A stretch of DNA of 64,000 nt from Owenweeksia sp965229445 (GTDB lineage: Bacteria > Bacteroidota > Bacteroidia > Flavobacteriales > Schleiferiaceae): the NCBI GenBank assembly GCA_965229445.1, contig OZ245876.1:310001-374000 (forward strand), given 5' to 3'. Of the stretch, positions 51,792-58,047 are shown piece after piece; positions within the stretch are counted from its first letter, which is position 1; each line of letters opens with the position of its first letter. A program made the position numbers and the translations under genes. A model generated the notes under the pieces. That model was not told the origin of the DNA and did not search any database. It was given only the letters and a program-made list of their open reading frames with translations.

Positions 51792-52466
51792 CTACACTGC
51801 TCCTGCCACACAGATTACAAATTCCCCTTTTGGGGAATTTTTTTTGAAGTGTTCGGCCAGTTCAGTTACTGTTCCTCGCAAGGTTTCCTCAAATTTCTTA
51901 CTAATCTCGCGCGATACTGACGCCAATCGATCTTCCCCCAGGTATTTGGCAAAATCTTCCAGGGTCCTTACTATACGATAAGGAGACTCATAGAAAATCA
52001 TGGTGCGCTCCTCTTCAGCGAGTTTCTTTAGTCGGCTTTGTCGCCCTTTTTTAGTGGGCAGAAATCCCTCAAAACAGAAATTGTGTGCCGGTAATCCGGA
52101 ATTAACCAAAGCTGGGACAAAAGCCGTGGCGCCCGGCATTGTTTCTACTCTTATCCCTTCTTTAACCGCTTCTCGAACCAATAGAAATCCAGGGTCAGAA
52201 ATCGCTGGGGTACCGGCATCTGAGATTAAGGCAAGGTCATTCCCGGCCAGCAAGTCTTTGAGAAGACCCACAACAATCTTATGCTCATTGTGCATATGGT
52301 ATGACCGAAGGGGAGTATCGATTTGATAATGTTGCAGCAGTTTTCCACTGGTACGGGTATCTTCTGCCAGGATGCAAGACACCTGATTCAGAACTTCTAC
52401 AGCCCGGAAAGTTATGTCTTTAAGATTGCCAATGGGCGTAGGCACAATAAACAAAGTGGCACTCAT
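51792..52466 (-). CDS. rsmI: 16S rRNA (cytidine(1402)-2'-O)-methyltransferase
   Basis: 224 residues from the ATG at 52466; upstream TTG starts are unlikely. Tetrapyrrole-methylase fold with FIVPTPIGNLKDITFRAVEVL, CILAEDTRTSGKLL, ISDAGTPAISDPG and YESPYRIVRTL, the RsmI pattern. It methylates the ribose of C1402 in the ribosomal P site. Its ATG overlaps the stop of the alkyltransferase-like gene (ATGA). The 3' end contains a terminator that works for the convergent LytTR operon. Confidence 0.95.
   Translation of the reverse strand: MSATLFIVPTPIGNLKDITFRAVEVLNQVSCILAEDTRTSGKLLQHYQIDTPLRSYHMHNEHKIVVGLLKDLLAGNDLALISDAGTPAISDPGFLLVREAVKEGIRVETMPGATAFVPALVNSGLPAHNFCFEGFLPTKKGRQSRLKKLAEEERTMIFYESPYRIVRTLEDFAKYLGEDRLASVSREISKKFEETLRGTVTELAEHFKKNSPKGEFVICVAGAV
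51819..51845 (+). terminator. Terminator of the kinase/LytTR operon inside the 3' end of rsmI
   Basis: 9-bp stem AAATTCCCC/GGGGAATTT, TTTT loop, then TTTTT. It ends the plus-strand operon 41 bp after the LytTR stop and at the same time encodes part of KNSPKGEF in rsmI. Confidence 0.75.
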
Positions 52467-52810
52467 GGCAAATATTCTTCTCGGTTCAATTCTTCCGAAG
52501 GATCCCAAAAGTAATGCTTCAGGTTCTGAACCTGATTATTTGCCACCGGAATGCCTTCGCTTATAAGTAGATCCTCCATTAAATGGGTACCGCCAAAATG
52601 ATGTTTTCCGGATAGCAACCCATTGCGATTCACAACTCGTTGAGCGGGTATATCCTCCATCCCGGTAGATGCATTCAAGGCATATCCTACCATGCGCGCG
52701 CTGCGAGGGGCGCCGATAAATTTAGCGATGGCCCCGTAACTGGTTACCCTCCCATACGGGATCTGACGGGCTACCTGGTACACCCGTTCAAAGAAGTCAC
52801 GCTCCGCCAT
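52463..52810 (-). CDS. Alkyltransferase-like protein (MGMT family without the catalytic cysteine)
   Basis: 115 residues from the ATG at 52810. The MGMT fold is clear: IPYGRVTSYGAIAKFIGAPRSARMVGYALN, and the active-site strand reads IPAQRVVN where methyltransferases have PCHRVV. The cysteine acceptor is therefore replaced by Ala and the next His by Gln, as in bacterial alkyltransferase-like (Atl) proteins that recognise O6-alkylguanine and hand it to nucleotide excision repair instead of repairing it directly. It overlaps rsmI by 4 bp and trmB by 14 bp, so all three are one operon. Confidence 0.9.
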   Translation of the reverse strand: MAERDFFERVYQVARQIPYGRVTSYGAIAKFIGAPRSARMVGYALNASTGMEDIPAQRVVNRNGLLSGKHHFGGTHLMEDLLISEGIPVANNQVQNLKHYFWDPSEELNREEYLP

Positions 52811-53474
52811 GCACTTCAAATTTCAAATAGGTAATAGGCTTTCCCTTGGCACGAAAAAGTTGCTCATAGTGAGTTTGCACCCCATGCAGCAAATGTTCTT
52901 CTTGATTCAATTGCAAGTCTATATCGTGATAGGCCTCGTGTACTTTAAGTTGCCTCTCCTGTAATATACCACAGGTATAGCCATAGAGGAATTCTGAGTC
53001 GGTTTTCAGGTGAACCATACCACCGGGCTTTAAGATATGGGCATAAATTTTCAGAAACTCTGGGTTAGTAAGGCGATGCTTCATGCGCTTGTACTTAATC
53101 TGCGGATCAGGAAAGGTGATCCATATTTCATCCACTTCTCCTTCCCCAAAGCACAGATCCAGAAGTTCTATTTGCGTGCGCAGAAAAGCCGCATTGGTTA
53201 GTTTCTCTTCCTTTACCGTCGATGCACCATACCAGATTCTGGAGCCTTTAATGTCTATACCAATAAAGTTTTTATCCCGAAATTTTCTCGCCATAGCCAC
53301 GGTATATTCTCCCTTTCCACATCCCAGCTCCAACACCAAGGGCCTGGGTTCATCAAATAAGTCCTGCCATTTACCTCTTCGGGAAAAGCCTTGAGTAACT
53401 TCCTCTCGAGAGGGCTCTATTACATGAGGAAATTTCTCGTTTTCTTTGAAGCGTTCCAATTTCTTTCTGGCCAT
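52797..53474 (-). CDS. trmB: tRNA (guanine-N7-)-methyltransferase
   Basis: 225 residues. SAM-binding ELGCGKGEYTVAMA, FIGIDIKGSRIW and the catalytic-site signature ITFPDPQIKYKRMKHRLTNPEFL define TrmB, which makes m7G46 in tRNA. Start is the ATG at 53474. First gene of the trmB-atl-rsmI operon. The divergent glycosyltransferase starts 43 bp away. Confidence 0.95.
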   Translation of the reverse strand: MARKKLERFKENEKFPHVIEPSREEVTQGFSRRGKWQDLFDEPRPLVLELGCGKGEYTVAMARKFRDKNFIGIDIKGSRIWYGASTVKEEKLTNAAFLRTQIELLDLCFGEGEVDEIWITFPDPQIKYKRMKHRLTNPEFLKIYAHILKPGGMVHLKTDSEFLYGYTCGILQERQLKVHEAYHDIDLQLNQEEHLLHGVQTHYEQLFRAKGKPITYLKFEVHGGA

Positions 53475-53517
53475 GCGCCAAAAGTAGTGAGGATACTAAA
53501 ACTGATAAACCATCATC

Positions 53518-54609
53518 ATGACAGACACCCGCAAATCGGTAATTATTGGCGTCCTGAATTGGGGATTGGGTCATGCTACGCGCTGTATCCCGCTCATAAG
53601 ATTAATGGAACAAGCTGGATTAAAACCTGTTGTGGCTTCAGATGGTGAAGCCTTAGCGCTGTTGAGAGCAGAATTTCCTCACCTGCCCTCAGAAGAGCTC
53701 AGTACTTATAAAATGAGATATTCCAAGGGTAATGCTTTAATGTCGGTTATAATGCGTTCGCCCAGAATCTGGCAGGCGTCGCGAAGTGAACACAAACAAG
53801 CCCAACGGCTGGTAGAAAAGTACCAGGCGGTGGGTGTGATTTCGGACAATAGATTAGGCTTTTACCACAAAAAGCTTCCTTCGGTGTACATCTCGCATCA
53901 GTTAAAGCTAATGTTGCCCTTTGCACGCAACATTATATCGGCCTGGCATCATAACTATATTAGAAGGTATGATCAATGTTGGGTGCCGGATGTGGAAGGT
54001 GCCAATTCCCTGTCGGGGGAGATGACGCAAGGGGTAAATCCGGGGATACCAGTGCATTTCCTGGGTGCATTATCTCGTTTTTCCGTGAACGACCCTCCTA
54101 TAGAATCCCAGCGGATTTATCAAAGTTGTAGTATTCTAAGTGGGCCTGAACCGCAGCGCAGCCTTCTTGAAGCAAAGATTATTGATCAAGTTAGAGGATT
54201 GCCGGGCAGACACCTGCTGATACGTGGTCAAATGACCGATCAGATCGTAACCAGAAAAATGGGAAACCTGGAAGTGATAGACTTTCTGTCAGGAGAGGAG
54301 TTAGTGCAAAGAATACAAGAGTCAGAAATAGTGATTAGTCGTTCCGGGTATACCTCCATTATGGATTATAGCGTTCTGGGTAATAAAGGCCTTTTAATAC
54401 CCACTCCAGGTCAACCAGAACAAGAGTATCTGGCGCGTTATATGCTTAGCAAGGGCTGGTTTTATTATAATGACCAGAAGATGCTTGATCTTGCTCTGGA
54501 TATCCCCAAAGCTCTGTCCTACAATGGTTTACCCGGTGAAGTTCATAAAATAGACACTGAGAAAATATTGACCCTATTACGCCTTTTTCAGCGTGAAACT
54601 AAAAGTTGA
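53518..54609 (+). CDS. MurG-like (family 28 type) glycosyltransferase
   Basis: 363 residues. N-terminal VLNWGLGHATRCIPLIRLMEQAG is the GT-B opening with a GLGHATR loop typical of MurG-like family 28 enzymes; a C-terminal nucleotide-sugar site appears as VVISRSGYTSIMDYSVLGNKGLLIPTPGQPEQEYLARYM. Two Rossmann-like halves fit a GT-B fold. The substrate is unknown; widespread in Bacteroidota as a UDP-sugar glycosyltransferase acting on a lipid or surface polymer. Its 3' end overlaps the convergent histidine-kinase gene by 33 bp. Confidence 0.82.
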   Translation: MTDTRKSVIIGVLNWGLGHATRCIPLIRLMEQAGLKPVVASDGEALALLRAEFPHLPSEELSTYKMRYSKGNALMSVIMRSPRIWQASRSEHKQAQRLVEKYQAVGVISDNRLGFYHKKLPSVYISHQLKLMLPFARNIISAWHHNYIRRYDQCWVPDVEGANSLSGEMTQGVNPGIPVHFLGALSRFSVNDPPIESQRIYQSCSILSGPEPQRSLLEAKIIDQVRGLPGRHLLIRGQMTDQIVTRKMGNLEVIDFLSGEELVQRIQESEIVISRSGYTSIMDYSVLGNKGLLIPTPGQPEQEYLARYMLSKGWFYYNDQKMLDLALDIPKALSYNGLPGEVHKIDTEKILTLLRLFQRETKS

Positions 54610-55620
54610 GCCCGCATCCTCACTACTGCGAACGTTGATGTTGCCCTGATGAGCTTCCATAATATGCTTCACGATGGACAAGCCTAATCCAGTGCCGCCT
54701 GCTTCACGAGAGCGACTTTTGTCTACCCGATAAAAGCGCTCAAAAATTCGGGACATATCTTCTTCCGGTATCCCAATTCCATCGTCAGAGACCTCCGTAA
54801 CAATTTGATTTGGGATATCATAAAATTTAACTTCTACACTGCCTTTCTTTCTGCCATACTTAATGGCATTGGATATCAGATTAACCAGTACCTGTTCTAT
54901 TTTAGAACGATCAGCTTGTACACGTATCGGCTTGTCGTAATCTGTATGAAGCTTTAGGGTAATTTTCTTTTTGTTGGCTTGATCTTCCAGAAATTCAAAA
55001 ACTTCTTTAACCAATTCAACCATATCCACCGTAGAAAGTACCAGCTGAACCCTTTTTGCCTGCAGATTACTGATCACATCGAGATCCTCAATAATATGGA
55101 TCATTCTATCTACTGATTTGTTGGCGCGTTTCAGGTATTTCCGGTTGATGTCAGGGTCGTCCAGGGCTCCGTCGAGCAAGGTGAGTAAGTAACCCTGAAT
55201 ATTGAATACCGGGGTTTTTAATTCATGTGAAATATTACCAATAAATTCTCTCCTAAAGGTTTCCCGTTCCTGAAGTTCCTGAATCTCTGCTTGTCGTTGT
55301 TTCGCCCAGTCGGCTACTTCTCGACTTACCTTGTCTAAATCCGTGGAATGCGTGATTTCATGGTGTTTACTTCCATTTCCGGCCTTGAGATATTGAATGT
55401 TGGTAAGAATATCCTTCACCTTGTTGTATATGAAATACTGAACGCTGCCCTTCACTAAAAAATAGCTCACCAGTACCATCAACAGGATGCTGAATAGGGA
55501 GACGAAGATGGGAAGATTGGGATCTATCAGAGAGTTGATATAAAGGAGTATGGAGGTGGTTAATCCTCCCAGTATCAAAGCAATTAGCAAGGCCAATATT
55601 TGCGGTTTTTCTAATCGCAT
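54577..55620 (-). CDS. Sensor histidine kinase (PhoR-like)
   Basis: 347 residues. Two N-terminal membrane helices (about 7-28 and 35-55) with almost no periplasmic loop, a linker helix, a HisKA domain with GNISHELKTPVFNIQGYL, and a HATPase with N box NLISNAIKYG, G1 DDGIGIP, F box and TGLGLSIVKHIMEAH. The lack of a sensor domain fits PhoR-type kinases controlled through a transporter or accessory protein. It follows the response-regulator gene by 32 bp. Confidence 0.85.
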   Translation of the reverse strand: MRLEKPQILALLIALILGGLTTSILLYINSLIDPNLPIFVSLFSILLMVLVSYFLVKGSVQYFIYNKVKDILTNIQYLKAGNGSKHHEITHSTDLDKVSREVADWAKQRQAEIQELQERETFRREFIGNISHELKTPVFNIQGYLLTLLDGALDDPDINRKYLKRANKSVDRMIHIIEDLDVISNLQAKRVQLVLSTVDMVELVKEVFEFLEDQANKKKITLKLHTDYDKPIRVQADRSKIEQVLVNLISNAIKYGRKKGSVEVKFYDIPNQIVTEVSDDGIGIPEEDMSRIFERFYRVDKSRSREAGGTGLGLSIVKHIMEAHQGNINVRSSEDAGSTFSFTLKKA

Positions 55621-55652
55621 CGCATCAAGGTATCAATAAATGGGTTACCAAT

Positions 55653-56336
55653 TCAAGCTTCAAATTTGTAGCCTACACCCTTTACAGTTTTAATATATTT
55701 TTCGCCTATTTTTTCCCGCAACTTTCTGATATGTACGTCAATTGTACGGCCTCCTACAACCACTTCATTACCCCAGATACGATCCAGAATTTCGTCCCGG
55801 TTGAATACTTTGCCTGGCCTTGATGTCAATAATGTGAGGAGTTCAAACTCCTTTCTAGGAAGGTCTATCTTGTTTTTCTTGACCTTGACCTGATACTTGT
55901 CGAGATCTATGCTCAAATTACCAAATTCCTGAACTGATTTTGGTTTATTGCTTTTACCGTGCCGGCGCAATAATGCCTTGATACGGCTTATCAACACCTT
56001 GGGTTTTATGGGCTTAGTGATGTAGTCATCTGCTCCGGCATCTAAACCTGCCACCTGGCTGTAATCCTCTCCACGCGCCGTTAGAAAAGCAATGAGGGTA
56101 TCTTCCAGTTCTTCCTGATCACGAAGTCGGTCGCATGTCTCTATGCCATCCATACCAGGCATCATCACATCCAATAAAATGAGTTGAGGCGCCTTTTCTT
56201 TGGCAATTTCTATCGCCTCCTCACCATTATTACTGGTCAAAACATTAAATCCTTCCTTCTTCAAGTTGTAGCTTACAAACTCAAGAATGTCTTTTTCATC
56301 ATCAACCAAAAGAATGGTGAAATCACTATTAGTCAT
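55653..56336 (-). CDS. OmpR/PhoB-family response regulator
   Basis: About 227 residues from the ATG at 56336 (TTG at 56360 is unlikely). Receiver domain: FTILLVDDEKDILEFVSYNL, phospho-acceptor in LILLDVMMPGMDGIETC, and DDYITKPIKP. The winged-helix DNA-binding domain follows (about 130-225; LPRKEFELLTLLTSRPGKVFNRDEILDRIWG...VGGRTIDVHIRKLREKIG). The PhoB-type wHTH binds 11-bp-period repeats, such as those found in the region directly upstream. Partner of the PhoR-like kinase gene that follows. Confidence 0.9.
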   Translation of the reverse strand: MTNSDFTILLVDDEKDILEFVSYNLKKEGFNVLTSNNGEEAIEIAKEKAPQLILLDVMMPGMDGIETCDRLRDQEELEDTLIAFLTARGEDYSQVAGLDAGADDYITKPIKPKVLISRIKALLRRHGKSNKPKSVQEFGNLSIDLDKYQVKVKKNKIDLPRKEFELLTLLTSRPGKVFNRDEILDRIWGNEVVVGGRTIDVHIRKLREKIGEKYIKTVKGVGYKFEA

Positions 56337-56439
56337 AGCCTCCTGGAATGAATTGTTCAATTATATCAAGCTTGTAATTTCTTGTTTAGCATTTACAAGA
56401 CTGATCAAAAGTAAAGATATATAAAGAGCTACTCTGCTA

Positions 56440-56456
56440 TTAACAATTCCTTAATG
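56440..56456. promoter_or_regulatory. Pho-box-like repeat A (TTAACA / TTAATG, 11-bp period)
   Basis: TTAACA at 56440-56445 and TTAATG at 56451-56456, exactly 11 bp apart. It is the pair nearest to the PhoB-like gene, about 104 bp upstream of its ATG, so it may serve autoregulation. Confidence 0.4.
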
Positions 56457-56470
56457 CAGCGTAGCCAATA

Positions 56471-56487
56471 TTAAGCCTGGGTTAATT
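56471..56487. promoter_or_regulatory. Pho-box-like repeat B (TTAAGC / TTAATT, 11-bp period)
   Basis: TTAAGC at 56471-56476 and TTAATT at 56482-56487, 11 bp apart. A weaker pair between repeats A and C. Confidence 0.3.
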
Positions 56488-56569
56488 CTGAAACTCCTGC
56501 GTGGAAAACAAGCATATAAACTTCTGTAAATCAATTATATATACCTTGAGTTCAAAACTTGAACTGCGC

Positions 56570-56603
56570 TTAACCTATCCTTAACAAGCGGGGTATTTCT
56601 TTG
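56570..56603 (+). promoter_or_regulatory. Pho-box-like repeat C with the promoter of the lipoprotein/TonB-receptor locus
   Basis: TTAACC at 56570-56575 and TTAACA at 56581-56586 (preceded by CTTAAC in both, 11-bp period) sit 9 bp upstream of TTTCTTTG at 56596-56603, a TAnnTTTG box with one mismatch. A Pho box directly before the -7/-10 element is the usual layout for PhoB-activated promoters. Predicted start about 20 bp before the lipoprotein TTG. Confidence 0.5.
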
Positions 56604-56628
56604 CCCCTGAATCTAAACAATTGTAGTC

Positions 56629-57957
56629 TTGAAATCGATTGACAAATTAGCCATTGCGGGATTGGGTGCTTGCTTGTTTTTGAGTGCAACCTCATGTGAG
56701 AAAATTGAAGGTTGTACAGACTCAAACGCTATCAACTATAATCCTGATGCCACCAAAGACGATTACTCCTGTATCTACAATACTGGAGCTGATTGGATTA
56801 CGAAAACCGGGGAAATTACCACCGATGAAACCTGGACCTCAGATAAAGTTTACCGAATCAAGGGAAGAGTATTGGTTACAGATGGTGCTACCTTAACCAT
56901 TGAGCCTGGTACCATAATTAAGGCTGAACCCGGACAGGGATCTTTTGCCTCTGCTCTCATAATCAATAGAACCGGAACTATCAATGCTGCCGGAACAGCC
57001 GCCAAGCCCATAATTTTCACTTCCACCATTGACGATATTCTTCCTGAGGATATTTCTGCGGGTGATTTTAGAAGTCCTAACCTTGAGCCCATTCAAAATG
57101 GTCTATGGGGAGGTGTTATTATTCTCGGTAGTGCTCCGATTTCTGCTCAGAATGACCAGGGAACAGATGCCACGGAACTGCAGATAGAAGGAATTCCAAC
57201 CGCAGTAGATGCTCGATACGGTGGAAATGATGCCGCTGACAATTCAGGAGTATTCACCTACGTCTCTATTCGTCACGGTGGTTCTAACATTGGTGCAGGA
57301 AACGAGATTAATGGACTAACCTTAGGGGGAGTTGGTTCTGGTACCGTCATTAATCACATAGAAGTGGTGGGTAATCAGGATGACGGTATTGAGTGGTTTG
57401 GAGGAAACGTAAGTCTGGATAACGTGCTAATTTGGAATCCCGGCGATGATGGCCTCGATACTGATCAGGACTGGATTGGTAACTGCACAAATTTTATAGT
57501 AATCACCCCGCGTGGTGGCTCTGCATTTGAATTAGATGGACCTGAAGGCAATTTAAACCGCGGAACACATCAATTCACCAATGGCATCGTATATGCCGGT
57601 GATGATATTGATCATCTGGTGGACTGGGACAATGGCACCAACGCCGGTGTTAAGGATGTATATTTTTACGGTTTGGATGCTGATTATAAGGCTATTGCAG
57701 ACGATCCAAGTACTCCTGATGATGACGAAGAGTTTAATCCCATTGAGTCCTTTGGTGGAGACCAATCAGGTGATAATTCCAATTGGGAATATACCCTTGC
57801 CGCCAACGGAGCCATGGCTAACGAGATTTTTACTGGTGTGCCTCCAAGCATGTTGAAGGAGGTGGCTAAGAATGCCAATACAGTTGGACCTCCTTCCTCA
57901 GAATTCGCCTGGACCTGGGCTTCACAATCCGGCACTTTGGCTCAAATTGGATTATAA
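56629..57957 (+). CDS. Surface lipoprotein (beta-helix-like), paired with a TonB-dependent receptor
   Basis: 442 residues starting at TTG; no ATG fits, and the lipoprotein signal MKSIDKLAIAGLGACLFLSATSC begins at this codon (lipobox SATS-C). A GCTDSNAINYNPDATKDDYSC segment (about 29-49) resembles calcium-binding thrombospondin-3-type loops. The rest repeats Gly/Asn-rich strands (GLWGGVIILGSA, INGLTLGGVGSGTVIN, DGIEWFGGNVSLDNVLIWN) typical of parallel beta-helices. The acidic loop near residues 355-370 (DDPSTPDDDEEFNP) could bind metal. Together with the receptor it probably acts in uptake at the outer membrane, in place of a SusD-type partner. Confidence 0.82.
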   Translation: MKSIDKLAIAGLGACLFLSATSCEKIEGCTDSNAINYNPDATKDDYSCIYNTGADWITKTGEITTDETWTSDKVYRIKGRVLVTDGATLTIEPGTIIKAEPGQGSFASALIINRTGTINAAGTAAKPIIFTSTIDDILPEDISAGDFRSPNLEPIQNGLWGGVIILGSAPISAQNDQGTDATELQIEGIPTAVDARYGGNDAADNSGVFTYVSIRHGGSNIGAGNEINGLTLGGVGSGTVINHIEVVGNQDDGIEWFGGNVSLDNVLIWNPGDDGLDTDQDWIGNCTNFIVITPRGGSAFELDGPEGNLNRGTHQFTNGIVYAGDDIDHLVDWDNGTNAGVKDVYFYGLDADYKAIADDPSTPDDDEEFNPIESFGGDQSGDNSNWEYTLAANGAMANEIFTGVPPSMLKEVAKNANTVGPPSSEFAWTWASQSGTLAQIGL

Positions 57958-57979
57958 TCAGCTACAAAAATTAATTAAT

Positions 57980-58010
57980 GCTTGTTGGGTTTTTCCCCAA
58001 CAAGCTTTTT
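57980..58010 (+). terminator. Terminator between the lipoprotein and receptor genes
   Basis: 10-bp stem GCTTGTTGGG/CCCAACAAGC, 6-nt loop, then TTTTT. It lies 22 bp after the lipoprotein stop and 37 bp before the receptor ATG. Because the genes are otherwise one locus, it may reduce, not block, receptor expression. Confidence 0.75.
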
Positions 58011-58047
58011 CAGTTTAAAAGATTGCGCAATTACATAAGATATTAGA

